64,000 nucleotides of DNA from Thiopseudomonas denitrificans (lineage in GTDB: Bacteria; Pseudomonadota; Gammaproteobacteria; Pseudomonadales; Pseudomonadaceae): the NCBI RefSeq assembly GCF_002866065.1, contig NZ_LNJZ01000005.1, positions 62,001 through 126,000 of the forward strand. The letters run 5' to 3'. A model generated the notes under the pieces. The model searched no databases. It saw only the letters and a list, made by a program, of their open reading frames with translations, and had not been told where the DNA came from. Shown here in pieces: positions 7,329 to 15,740 of this stretch (positions are counted from its first letter, which is position 1; every line of letters begins with the position of its first letter). The position numbers and the translations under genes are program-made.

Positions 7329-10300
7329 ATGGCGCACTTGTTACGCATCATCATGATCAACGGCCACCTCGATGGCGTGGTGGAACTGGATGTGCAGGGG
7401 CACAGCAATATTTGCGGTAGCAATGCCTCGGGCAAGACCACTCTGCAGCGGCTGGTTCCGGTGTTTTACGGCGAGCGGCCCAATGCCGTGGTGCCGCGCA
7501 CAAGGCAGAAATTCGACCGTTATTACCTGCCGCACGCCAACTCCTATCTGGTATACGAATACCGCCGCGAGTCCGGCGCGCAGTGCATGGCGGTACTGAT
7601 GCGCCGGACCGATGAGGGCGTCGATTACCGTTTGGTGGCCGCTCCTTACGACAGCAGCCTGTTTTTGCAGCAGCAGGACAACGGCGAGCTGCATGCCCGC
7701 AGCTATGCGGATTTTGTCCGCCACCTGCGGGTGGAAAATATCGGCTTTTCCAACAAGATCGAAAGCATCAGTGATTACCGTGCCATCATCCAGAACGATG
7801 TCGGTGGCCTGAAACTGGATCGGCTGGCAGTCAACCGTCTGCGCCAGGACGCCTTGCGCTATAGCCTGTGCGACAACCCGCACCGTCTGCGCCATATCGA
7901 AAAACTGGTCAGTGCCGTGCATGCCAAGGAAGGCAAGATGGATACTTTGAAAACCATGCTGGCGGCCATCTTTGAGGAGGAGGGCGTCGACCTGCCCAGC
8001 ACCCGCATCAAGAGCGCCCAGGTGCGCGAATGGGTGCAACAGGTGCGCCAGTCACGCCGGCTGCAGGGCTTGCGCCAGCAGTTCGGCAAGCTGGACGGCC
8101 AGGTGTTGCAGCTGGAAGATTGCGAGCAGCTGATTGCCCGCTTGCAGCCGCTGTTGCAGCAGGATGCCGGCGACCTCAAGCGCCAGCATGCCGACCTTGA
8201 ACAGCAGATCAGCCAGTGGCAGGGTGAACTGCAACAGCAGGCAGACAGCTATGATGCGCAGCGGCTGGAGCAGGACAACACACTCAGCCAGGTCAAAAGC
8301 GAGCAGCAGCAGACCCAGCTGACGCTGGACAACATCGAGCAGCGTTTTCACGACTACGAGCTGCGCGACATGCAGGCGCTCGAGCAGGCGGTGGCCCAGC
8401 TGGGTATCTGGCGTGCCGAGCGTGACGGGCTGGATGAGGAGCTGTTGCTGTTGCGCGAGGCCGAGGGCAGTTCGCGCCAGCGTTTCGAGTCGCGCCGCCA
8501 CCAGTTGCAGGACGAGCTGCTGGAGTTTCGCAACCAGGTTGACCAGCAGCTGGAGCAGGTACGCCAGCAGGAAAACCGCGTGCGTGATGAGCAGGCACGC
8601 AAGCGCCGTGAGCTGGAAGAGGATTACCAGCGCGAGGTCAATGTCGAGCGCGAGCGCTTCAACGAACAGCGCCTGCAACTGATTGGCCAGCAAAAAGAAG
8701 TCAAGGTTCGGCTGGAAGGCAGCCTGCTGGAAAGCCTGGAGCTGGAACGACTGGAAGAACAGCAGGCACGGGTGGACAGCGCCCAGGACCAACTCAACCA
8801 GAAAACCGCCGAGCTGGATTGTCTGAGTCAGGAGCATGAACGGGCACGCCGCGAGCAGGATGGCCACCTGCAGCAGGTCGGCAATCAGCGCCAGAGCCTG
8901 CAGCGGGCCCAGCAGGAACATGAGGAGCTGCAGCGTCAGAGTGAGCCGAAAGCCGGCAGTTTGCGCGCTTTTTTGCAGGAGCAGCAACCGGGCTGGCAAC
9001 AGCGCATCGGCAAGGTGATCCGCGCCGAGTTACTGGAGCGCACTGACCTCAACCCGCAACTGATGCCGCAGGCCGAGGCCAGCCTGTATCAGCTCAAGCT
9101 GGACCTGAGCCGGCTGGAGCTGCCGCCCCATGCCCGTGATGACGAGCAGCTGGCGCTGGCACTTAAACAGGCCATGGCCCGGGTGCGTGAAGAGCAGGCC
9201 CTGCTGGAAGCATTGGAAAAACAGCAAAAGCTGTTCAATCAGGCCAGCGACGAAGCGGCGCGCCATGTCAGTCTGGCCCGTCAGCAGGTACAGCGCCTGC
9301 GCGGCGATCTGGATATGGCCAGGGGCAGCCTGGAGCAATACCGCCAGGAGCTGGAACAGCTCAAGCGCCGCCGCCGCGAAGACCTGCAGCAACAACTACA
9401 GGAGCTGGAGCAGCGACTGCACCAGCAGCAGGAGCGCCAGAAGTCACTGCTGCGCGAACGCGAATCCGCCTTTAATACCCGCAAACTGGAAGAACTGGCC
9501 GACTCGGACGAACAGCTGGGCCGTTTGAAGGAAACCTACCGCCAGCATGAGCAAAACCTGCAGGCGCGCCAGCGCAGCTGTGCAGAACAGATCCGCCAGC
9601 TGGAACAGGCGCTCAAGCAGGAACTGCTGGAGCAGGGCATCGACCCGGAGCGGGTCAGCCAGCTGGAAGCCAAACTCAGGGAGCTGCGCCAGCGCATCCG
9701 CACTACCGAAGAGCGCAGCGACGAGCTGAAGGATTACCAGGAATTTATCCGTGTGGACTGGCAACAGCGCAAGCCGCAGCTGGTAGCCAGCGAGTACGAA
9801 CTGCACCAGCGGCGGGTGACGCTGGAAGAAGCCCTGCGTGCGTTGAGTGAGGCGTTCAACGAGCAGCGCAAGCACCAGCAACAGCGCATCAAGGACGGTC
9901 GCCAGCAGGCCCAGACCCTGCAACAGCAACTGGACAGTGTGCAGAAGTTGCTGCGCCAGCTGGAGCAGTTACCGCAGCTGCCGGCCGTGCCCGAAGGCGA
10001 GCCGCTGCAAAGCGCCGACTGCCGCGAACGCATTGCCCGCATGCAGCAGGCGCTGGCCGAACGCAGCGAACGGGCCGGTGCGGTGAGCAGTGCCTTGCAG
10101 CAGTTCGAGCGCGAGCTGATCCGCGACAGCGCCGCCGATTTCATGGATACCTGGCAGCAGCAACTGCACCAGCTGGGTGAACAGCCGCCAGCCCGTGCGC
10201 TGCTACAGGGCTTTGCCGGCATGCTGCGCCTGCTGGAAGACCAGCAGCAAAACCTGATCCAGCAGGGCCGCAACTATGGCGGCGACCTGTATAACTTCTT

Positions 10301-10997
10301 CACCGTATTCCGCGATCTCAACCGCCATATCAGCGAGCAAAGCCGTCGCCTGAGTGCTGAAGTCACCGAGGAGTTTGCACTGGAAGGCATCGGCAAGTCC
10401 GAGGTGCGTATCCAGTCCACCATTGACGAGCTGGGTTTCTGGCAGCCGCTGAAAGCCTTTTCAGCGTTGCACCAGCAGTGGGAGCAACACCCGGGCGAGC
10501 TGCCGCCGGAAAGCTACCTGAAGCAGCTGGGCGATGTGGCCGAGCTGCTGCGCAGTGACCAGCAGTTCAGTTTTGAAAGCCTGATCCGGCTGGAACTGCA
10601 CCTCAATGAGGGCGGCTCCGACCTGGTTATCCGCAATGACCGTCAGCTGCTGGAATCATCCAGCCATGGCATGGCCTACCTGATTCTGTGCAAATACCTG
10701 CTGGCCTTTACCCGCCTGCTGCGTGGCGAAGCCAGGGTGACCATCCACTGGCCGATTGACGAGATCGGCACGCTGGCCTACCACAACGTGGAAAAACTGT
10801 TTGCCGCCTGTGCCAACAACAATATCTATATTGTCGGTGCCTTCCCCAACCCCGAATCGGACGTACTGACGCTGTTCCGTCAGCGTTACCTGATTGAGCG
10901 CAAACCGGGCCAGCCGACCCGGCTCAAGCGCATCGAGCCGCAACTGAGCCGCCTGAGCCAGCTGCTGCAGCAACAACGCCAGGAGGTAACCCCATGA
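7329..10997 (+). CDS. SMC/MksB-like ATPase with long coiled coil (DUF3584-like)
   Basis: 1222 residues. ATG 7329 follows CAGGATGACACC; an in-frame TTG at 7296 is less likely. Walker A is GSNASGKT (residues 30-37) and is followed by a YLP motif (66-68). Those two motifs are what I recall as defining DUF3584, a family of similar length. Residues about 240-980 are almost pure Gln/Glu/Arg/Leu coiled coil. The C-terminal head has a signature-like SSHGMAYLI near 1110 and Walker B IHWPIDEIG with Asp1144-Glu1145. This is the head-coil-head plan of SMC, MukB and MksB proteins, which use ATP to organise or extrude DNA. Its stop overlaps the next gene by 4 bp (ATGA). Confidence 0.82.
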   Translation: MAHLLRIIMINGHLDGVVELDVQGHSNICGSNASGKTTLQRLVPVFYGERPNAVVPRTRQKFDRYYLPHANSYLVYEYRRESGAQCMAVLMRRTDEGVDYRLVAAPYDSSLFLQQQDNGELHARSYADFVRHLRVENIGFSNKIESISDYRAIIQNDVGGLKLDRLAVNRLRQDALRYSLCDNPHRLRHIEKLVSAVHAKEGKMDTLKTMLAAIFEEEGVDLPSTRIKSAQVREWVQQVRQSRRLQGLRQQFGKLDGQVLQLEDCEQLIARLQPLLQQDAGDLKRQHADLEQQISQWQGELQQQADSYDAQRLEQDNTLSQVKSEQQQTQLTLDNIEQRFHDYELRDMQALEQAVAQLGIWRAERDGLDEELLLLREAEGSSRQRFESRRHQLQDELLEFRNQVDQQLEQVRQQENRVRDEQARKRRELEEDYQREVNVERERFNEQRLQLIGQQKEVKVRLEGSLLESLELERLEEQQARVDSAQDQLNQKTAELDCLSQEHERARREQDGHLQQVGNQRQSLQRAQQEHEELQRQSEPKAGSLRAFLQEQQPGWQQRIGKVIRAELLERTDLNPQLMPQAEASLYQLKLDLSRLELPPHARDDEQLALALKQAMARVREEQALLEALEKQQKLFNQASDEAARHVSLARQQVQRLRGDLDMARGSLEQYRQELEQLKRRRREDLQQQLQELEQRLHQQQERQKSLLRERESAFNTRKLEELADSDEQLGRLKETYRQHEQNLQARQRSCAEQIRQLEQALKQELLEQGIDPERVSQLEAKLRELRQRIRTTEERSDELKDYQEFIRVDWQQRKPQLVASEYELHQRRVTLEEALRALSEAFNEQRKHQQQRIKDGRQQAQTLQQQLDSVQKLLRQLEQLPQLPAVPEGEPLQSADCRERIARMQQALAERSERAGAVSSALQQFERELIRDSAADFMDTWQQQLHQLGEQPPARALLQGFAGMLRLLEDQQQNLIQQGRNYGGDLYNFFTVFRDLNRHISEQSRRLSAEVTEEFALEGIGKSEVRIQSTIDELGFWQPLKAFSALHQQWEQHPGELPPESYLKQLGDVAELLRSDQQFSFESLIRLELHLNEGGSDLVIRNDRQLLESSSHGMAYLILCKYLLAFTRLLRGEARVTIHWPIDEIGTLAYHNVEKLFAACANNNIYIVGAFPNPESDVLTLFRQRYLIERKPGQPTRLKRIEPQLSRLSQLLQQQRQEVTP

Positions 10998-11623
10998 TCC
11001 AGTACGGCCCCTTGCTTGAAGACCTGCTGGGCGGCGGTTTTGTCTGCCAGGTGCGCGATAGCCACAACCACGAGCGTCTGCAAAATGAAGCGCTGCGCGA
11101 GCAGCTTGACCAGTACCTGCGTCCGCTCAACCGCCGGCTGGCCAGCAGTGCCGACGGTGCAGTCTGGTATCTGGCCTGGCTGGAGCTGAACCAGGAACTG
11201 CGCGACAGCCTCAGCCAGCAGTTGCGCGACACCCTGGACAGCCTGATGCCGATGCTGACCCTGATGCAGCTGGTGCAGGACACCACCGGCAGCGACCGCG
11301 TGCTCAGTGCCCATGACGTGCTCAACCGGCACGACCTGGCCGCGCGCATTGAAAACAACCCCAGCCTGCGCCAGCAACTGCAACAGCTGTGTACCACCCG
11401 TCTGTTCCAGTCGCAGAGCGAGGACACCGGCGGCCAGCTCAAGCTGGTGTTCGAGCGCCTGCGTCAGCAGGGCTACCTGCTGCAGCCGCACAAGGACCGC
11501 CAGCATTTTGTCGTTACCGGCAAGATTGATTACCTGCTGGAACTGGTACGCTTTATCCAGGAAGAAGAACGCATCCAGCTCGACGACGAGCCCGCCGCGC
11601 AGCAGGAGGCGCTGCTGTCATGA
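10994..11623 (+). CDS. MksE-like (KITE-type) subunit of the SMC complex
   Basis: 209 residues, no signal peptide or membrane helix. The N-terminus (MIQYGPLLEDLLGGGFVCQV) and C-terminal winged-helix-like part (FERLRQQGYLLQPHKDRQHF, then ITGKIDYL-type strand and LLELVRFIQEEE) resemble MksE/JetB small subunits, which bridge the ATPase head and the kleisin. The match is by layout and weak motif similarity, not by a clear signature. It overlaps both neighbours by 4 bp (ATGA at each end), implying coupled translation and fixed stoichiometry. Confidence 0.62.
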   Translation: MIQYGPLLEDLLGGGFVCQVRDSHNHERLQNEALREQLDQYLRPLNRRLASSADGAVWYLAWLELNQELRDSLSQQLRDTLDSLMPMLTLMQLVQDTTGSDRVLSAHDVLNRHDLAARIENNPSLRQQLQQLCTTRLFQSQSEDTGGQLKLVFERLRQQGYLLQPHKDRQHFVVTGKIDYLLELVRFIQEEERIQLDDEPAAQQEALLS

Positions 11624-12849
11624 GCAGCCTGGATTATCAGGGCGAAAGTTTCCGCCAGGGGGTTGAGCGGCTCAAGCTGCTGGGCAAGCACGCCGAACTG
11701 GTGATGCGCAGTTATTACGGCGAGCCGATTGATGAGCTGGGCCAGGACAAGTCCATCGAGCGTTTGCTCGGCGCGCGGATTTTTTCCCATGTGGATGAAC
11801 ATAGCGGCCCCAAACTGGGCGAACCGGCCCGCCAGCTGATTGCCCAGCTGATTGCCGACGAACGCCGGCGCAAGGTGAATCCGGAAATTGGCGACTTTCT
11901 GGAGGAAATTCGCCGGTTGGCCAACGAAGTCAATCAGGCCCAGCAGCAGGGCAACCACAGCCATGCCGACTATCTGTTTGGCGGCCTCAGCCAGGACGTG
12001 GACGACCTCAACAGCCGCATCATCAATGGGCTGGAAAGCCTGTGGAACCGGCTCAACAGCGACTTTGCCTTTGTCAGCAGCCTGCCGGAAAAAATGGCCG
12101 AAAACGAAAAGGCCGGCAAGGAAGTGGAGCGCTGGCTGGAAGGCCTGAAGATGATCGACTTTGCCGAGCTGATCAACCTGTGCGGTAGCAATGCGCGACT
12201 GCGCAATTTGCTGGTGCGCGAGCTGCAGGCGCAGGTCAGCGAGCACTTTAACCGTCTGCGCGAAGTGCAGCAGCGGCTGATCGAACTGCTGGCCCGCTTC
12301 CGCCAGCAACATGCCCGTAACCGCCTGGTGCGTGGCATGCTGGCGCATTTGCAGCGCCACCCCAATTTCAAGCCGGGCGACTATGCCCAGCGCACCGAGG
12401 TGCCGCCACTGTTCAATCAGGCCCGCTCCTTGCAGGCCGCCGCCGGCCTGTCGCTGGACCGCCTGCAGGACGGCGATGTGCTGCGCGAGCTGTTGCAGGC
12501 ATTGCCGCCGGCACCCCGCCCGCGTGCCATGCCCGCGGAGGCGGTGGGGGCGGTCAGCCATGCTGAGCATGAGGTAGTGCTGGCACGGCGACGGGCATTG
12601 CAGCAGGATGTGGAAGGTTTCTTCCTGCAGGTCTGGCAGCAACAGCAGGCGCGCAGCGCGCTGGACTGGCTGCAGGGCTCAAAGCTGGAGTGGGATGCCG
12701 AGATCTGGCTGTACCAGGTGATTGCTGCTTATCAGGGGCTGGCGGCTGCCGATAAACAGCTGTTTCGGCTGAATTACAGCGAAGGGCCGGCCAGCGCGGT
12801 GAATGACTTGCGCATAGTGCGTGACCTGGAATTGCAGGTGCAGCTGTAG
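11620..12849 (+). CDS. MksF-like (kleisin-type) subunit of the SMC complex
   Basis: 409 residues, soluble and mostly helical. Its position beside an SMC-like ATPase and an MksE-like protein, its length, and the central coiled-coil region (FLEEIRRLANEVNQAQQQGN, then LLVRELQAQVSEHFNRLREV) suggest the kleisin role filled by MksF or JetA. The order here is ATPase, small subunit, kleisin, whereas P. aeruginosa mksFEB and Wadjet jetABCD put the kleisin first. No Toprim nuclease (JetD/MksG) follows; the next genes are HIT and slyX. The TAG stop is formed by the GTAG head of a REP repeat. Confidence 0.6.
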   Translation: MSSLDYQGESFRQGVERLKLLGKHAELVMRSYYGEPIDELGQDKSIERLLGARIFSHVDEHSGPKLGEPARQLIAQLIADERRRKVNPEIGDFLEEIRRLANEVNQAQQQGNHSHADYLFGGLSQDVDDLNSRIINGLESLWNRLNSDFAFVSSLPEKMAENEKAGKEVERWLEGLKMIDFAELINLCGSNARLRNLLVRELQAQVSEHFNRLREVQQRLIELLARFRQQHARNRLVRGMLAHLQRHPNFKPGDYAQRTEVPPLFNQARSLQAAAGLSLDRLQDGDVLRELLQALPPAPRPRAMPAEAVGAVSHAEHEVVLARRRALQQDVEGFFLQVWQQQQARSALDWLQGSKLEWDAEIWLYQVIAAYQGLAAADKQLFRLNYSEGPASAVNDLRIVRDLELQVQL

Positions 12850-12968
12850 GTGCGAATTCATTCGCACAGGCATCGATGTGGCCCGGCGCTGCCGGGCTTT
12901 GTCCGGATAAATCCGGACCTACAGTTGGCTGGCGCAACCCGGTAGGTGCGAATTCATTCGCACAAGGA
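12846..12968. repeat. REP repeats after the SMC-like operon
   Basis: Two GTAGGTGCGAATTCATTCGC modules (12846 and 12942) flank a TCCGGATAAATCCGGACCTA module at 12902-12921, with CCCGGCGCTGCCGGG between. These are the modules of the 5.9-6.5 kb array. The first supplies the stop codon TAG (12847-12849) of the upstream gene. The stems could end or stabilise the SMC-operon mRNA. Confidence 0.85.
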
Positions 12969-13091
12969 CGCTTGGGCTGCGGGGTTGCCTGCAGATCATG
13001 CTGCAGGGACAGCGCAGCCTGCGCCATCAGCGTTATCAAGGGCAACTGGAGTCTGTCACGCTGCCCCAATCAACTACAAGGTGAGGTGAGG

Positions 13092-13520
13092 ATGTTTATA
13101 CTGGACGAACGCCTGCAGCAGGACACCTGCTGGCTGGCCGATTTACCGCTATGCCGGGTGTTGTTGATGAACGACGCCCGCTATCCCTGGTTGATTCTGG
13201 TGCCGCGGGTTGCAGCTGTCAGTGAGGTCTTTGAACTGGATGACGGTCAGCAGCAACAGTTGTGGGACGAGAGCCGCCAGCTCGCACAGGCGATGGCCGG
13301 CGCGTTTGCCGCCGACAAGATGAACATTGCCACCCTGGGTAATGTGGTGCGCCAGCTGCACATGCATCTGGTAGTACGTCGGGAAGGGGATGAGAGCTGG
13401 CCGGCGCCGGTGTGGGGCCGTGGCACGCCGGTGCCCTACAGCGAAGAAGAGCAGGACGGCATGCGCCGGCAGATGCTGCAGGTGCTTGAGGCCAGCGGCC
13501 TTGAGGTACAGGAGGTATGA
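13092..13520 (+). CDS. HIT family nucleotide-binding protein
   Basis: 142 residues from MFILDERLQQD, preceded by GGTGAGG. The HIT motif is QLHMHLVVR: the middle (nucleophilic) His of the HxHxH triad is present and the third position is Val, which I recall as normal for this proteobacterial subfamily (LHVHVI/LHMHLV followed by Arg). The trailing WPAPVWGRG is also typical. HIT proteins hydrolyse nucleotide phosphoramidates or dinucleoside polyphosphates; the physiological substrate is unknown. It overlaps slyX by 4 bp (ATGA), forming a two-gene operon. Confidence 0.88.
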   Translation: MFILDERLQQDTCWLADLPLCRVLLMNDARYPWLILVPRVAAVSEVFELDDGQQQQLWDESRQLAQAMAGAFAADKMNIATLGNVVRQLHMHLVVRREGDESWPAPVWGRGTPVPYSEEEQDGMRRQMLQVLEASGLEVQEV

Positions 13521-13723
13521 GCACTGTGGACGAGCGCATGGCCGAACTGGAGATACGACAGGCATTTCAGGATGACGCCCTGCAGATGCTCAGTGATGTG
13601 GTGGCCGACCAGCAGAAGCAGATTGACCGTCTCAATCTTGAATTGCAGCGCCTGCGTGAACGGCAGGAAGAGCATGCGCAGCAGTACCAGGACGTGCCGA
13701 ACGAGCCGCCGCCGCATTATTGA
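13517..13723 (+). CDS. slyX: SlyX family small coiled-coil protein
   Basis: 68 residues. The heptad pattern in RMAELEIRQAFQDDALQMLS and in LNLELQRLRERQEE, and the proline-rich end NEPPPHY, are the SlyX signature. SlyX is a cytoplasmic protein of unknown function often found near slyD or HIT genes. It is translationally coupled to the HIT gene and followed within 8 bp by a strong terminator. Confidence 0.9.
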   Translation: MSTVDERMAELEIRQAFQDDALQMLSDVVADQQKQIDRLNLELQRLRERQEEHAQQYQDVPNEPPPHY

Positions 13724-13730
13724 AGGATAA

Positions 13731-13757
13731 AAAACGGCTGCCAATGACAGCCGTTTT
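13731..13757. terminator. bidirectional terminator between slyX and gap
   Basis: Perfect 10-bp inverted repeat AAAACGGCTG / CAGCCGTTTT with a 7-base loop. The A-run on one side and the T-run on the other allow rho-independent termination of both convergent genes. Confidence 0.85.
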
Positions 13758-13800
13758 AGATGGGAGTGCCCACGGGTTGGCAGTGCAGGCCGCCCGCGGA

Positions 13801-14796
13801 TCAGCCGCGCCAGGCCAGCAGGGTGTCCAGCATGCGGTTGGAATAGGCCCATTCGTTGTCGTACCAGGCCAGCACCTTGACCAGATTGTCGTGGACGCGG
13901 GTCTGGGTCAGGTCGGCGACGCAAGAGACCGGGTAGCCGTTGAAGTCGCAGGAGACCAGCGGCTCCTGATTGCACTCCATGACACCTTCCGGAAACTGTT
14001 GGGCTCCGGCAGACAGGATTTCGTTGATTTCATTGATGCTGGTGCTGCGGCCGGCGGTAAAGCTCAGGTCGACCAGCGACACGTTCATGGTGGGGACGCG
14101 CACGGCGAGACCGTCCAGACGACCGGCCAGCTCGGGGATGACCAGACCGATGGCCTTGGCCGCACCGGTGCTGGTGGGAATCATGGAGTGGGCGGCCGCC
14201 CGGGCGCGGTACAGGTCGTTGTGGTTCTTGTCCAGTAGGTTCTGGTCGTTGGTATAGGCATGGATGGTGGTCATCAGGCCATGCTCGATGCCCACGCTTT
14301 CGTGCAGTACCTTGGCCAGCGGTGCCAGGCAGTTGGTGGTGCAGGATGCGTTGGAGACAATATGCTGGTTGCCCAGCAGCTGATGGTTCACGCCATACAC
14401 CACGGTCAGGTCGGCATCGGCCAGCGGGTGGGCCATCAGGACGTTATGGGCACCGGCTGTCAGGTGCTTTTCGGCGTCCACGCGTTTCTTGACCCGGCCT
14501 GTGCATTCCAGCACGACATCAACGCCGAGCTGTTGCCAGGGCAGGTTGACCAGTTCGGGTTCGCGCAGCAGGCGGATGCTTTGCGAGCCGACCTGCAGGG
14601 TATCACCGCTGGCATGGCAGTTGATGCCAAAGCGGCCAAAGGTTGAGTCGAAGCGGGTCAGGTGGGCCAGCATGGCCGCATCACCCAGGTCGTTGATGGC
14701 GACAATCTGGATCTTGTTGTGCAGACCGCGTTCAAACAGGGTGCGCAGAACATTGCGGCCAATGCGGCCATAGCCATTGATGGCGATTCTCAGCAT
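13801..14796 (-). CDS. gap: glyceraldehyde-3-phosphate dehydrogenase, type I
   Basis: 331 residues starting MLRIAINGYGRIGRN. The Rossmann motif NGYGRIGR, catalytic Cys152 in SNASCTTNC, His179 in TTIHAYTND and the C-terminal WYDNEW are all present. It oxidises glyceraldehyde 3-phosphate to 1,3-bisphosphoglycerate with NAD(P) and phosphate. The STGAAKAIGLVIPEL and RVPTMNVSLVDL blocks favour Gap over the related erythrose-4-phosphate dehydrogenase. The usual SAPAKG-like segment reads AHPLADAD, a mild divergence. Single gene, convergent with slyX; a longer frame to 14895 is not supported. Confidence 0.9.
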   Translation of the reverse strand: MLRIAINGYGRIGRNVLRTLFERGLHNKIQIVAINDLGDAAMLAHLTRFDSTFGRFGINCHASGDTLQVGSQSIRLLREPELVNLPWQQLGVDVVLECTGRVKKRVDAEKHLTAGAHNVLMAHPLADADLTVVYGVNHQLLGNQHIVSNASCTTNCLAPLAKVLHESVGIEHGLMTTIHAYTNDQNLLDKNHNDLYRARAAAHSMIPTSTGAAKAIGLVIPELAGRLDGLAVRVPTMNVSLVDLSFTAGRSTSINEINEILSAGAQQFPEGVMECNQEPLVSCDFNGYPVSCVADLTQTRVHDNLVKVLAWYDNEWAYSNRMLDTLLAWRG

Positions 14797-14831
14797 GGTG
14801 AAGCTCCTTGTAGGTTTTGACAAACACCCTG

Positions 14832-15467
14832 TCAGGGGGAAGAGATCTGTTGTGCACCATGGTAGGCACAACCGGTAAATGTTTCGCCTTGCCACTGCAG
14901 GCGGGCGGACAACGCATGCCAGGCACCGCTCATGCTGTCGATACAGGGTTGCGGGCTGATCCAGAGCTGCAAGACATGGTGATCGGCCTGGCTGCTGATG
15001 TACTGCAGGCCGTCGCCGAGCTGCTCGTGGATATAGGGTAAGGCAATAGCCGGCTGGCCGGGTTGCTGCAGGACAAGTCCGTGGCTGTTCAGACGCACGC
15101 TCCAGAACGGCTCGTTGCCGGCGGCGCGGATCAGCAGGTGCCCGAATTCGTCATCAGCACAACCGTGGCCCTCGTGTTGTATGCGGTGAACCCGGGTGAC
15201 TTGTCCGGCAGGGCGTACTTCGAGATCGGCAAAGCAGCTCTGCCCCTGTTCCGCATCACAACTGGCGGCGGCCTGCAGCCAGGGTTCGGCAAGCTCCAGT
15301 GGTAACAGGCTGCCACCATCACAGGTGGTCAGTTGCCATTGGCCGTCGATGTAACCCAGCTCCCCCTGCAGGCGCTTGCCCGGAGCATTGTCTGGTGTGC
15401 CGGGCAACAATTGACAGCCACCCAGCAGAAGGCCACAACACAGTAGCGTATAAAAGCGCGTTTTCAT
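14832..15467 (-). CDS. COG3650-like lipoprotein
   Basis: 211 residues from MKTRFYTLLCCGLLLGGCQL; the lipobox LLGGC predicts lipidation at Cys17. The rest is a secreted domain with several cysteines and the conserved-looking block RAAGNEPFWSVRL, found in COG3650/META-associated lipoproteins (GNEPFW). Predicted location is the periplasmic face of the inner or outer membrane; no residue after the Cys clearly dictates inner-membrane retention. Function unknown. It lies 35 bp upstream of gap on the same strand, and is divergent from sbcB across 273 bp in which I see no gene. Confidence 0.75.
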   Translation of the reverse strand: MKTRFYTLLCCGLLLGGCQLLPGTPDNAPGKRLQGELGYIDGQWQLTTCDGGSLLPLELAEPWLQAAASCDAEQGQSCFADLEVRPAGQVTRVHRIQHEGHGCADDEFGHLLIRAAGNEPFWSVRLNSHGLVLQQPGQPAIALPYIHEQLGDGLQYISSQADHHVLQLWISPQPCIDSMSGAWHALSARLQWQGETFTGCAYHGAQQISSP

Positions 15468-15740
15468 TAAGCGAGTCTCCCAGACAACCATGTATCAGCA
15501 ATGGCTAAATGACTGTCAGTTTATCGCAGTTTTATTCATTCATATATGGGGAGTGATATTCATGTGTGAAGATATGGCATGGGCTTCGCGTGATCTCCGG
15601 ACTGATATATGTAACGGACAGGAAGCGGTTTGCCGGCTGTGTGAGCAGCAGGGCGCGAGGGACTGCTGGTGGTGCTGATGTGAAGGCCGGTGTTTTCAGG
15701 CTAACATGGCTGGTCCCGCTATCGAAAGAAGGAAAAGACC

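Noticed and set aside
7341-10976. Several Leu-rich frames antisense to the SMC-like gene
   Set aside because: They mirror the Gln/Glu-rich coiled coil in the complementary frame and are not independent genes.
7329-12849. Calling the SMC-like operon a Wadjet defence system
   Set aside because: No JetD/Toprim nuclease gene follows, the gene order differs and no other defence genes are near, so only a condensin-like complex is supported.
13332-13400. Missing third His in the HIT motif as a loss of function
   Set aside because: The nucleophilic middle His is present and this subfamily normally has a non-His residue at the third position, as far as I recall.
15468-15740. Small Cys-rich frame from 15561 upstream of sbcB
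   Set aside because: About 38 codons, no good ribosome binding site and no recognisable pattern; more likely the divergent promoter region.
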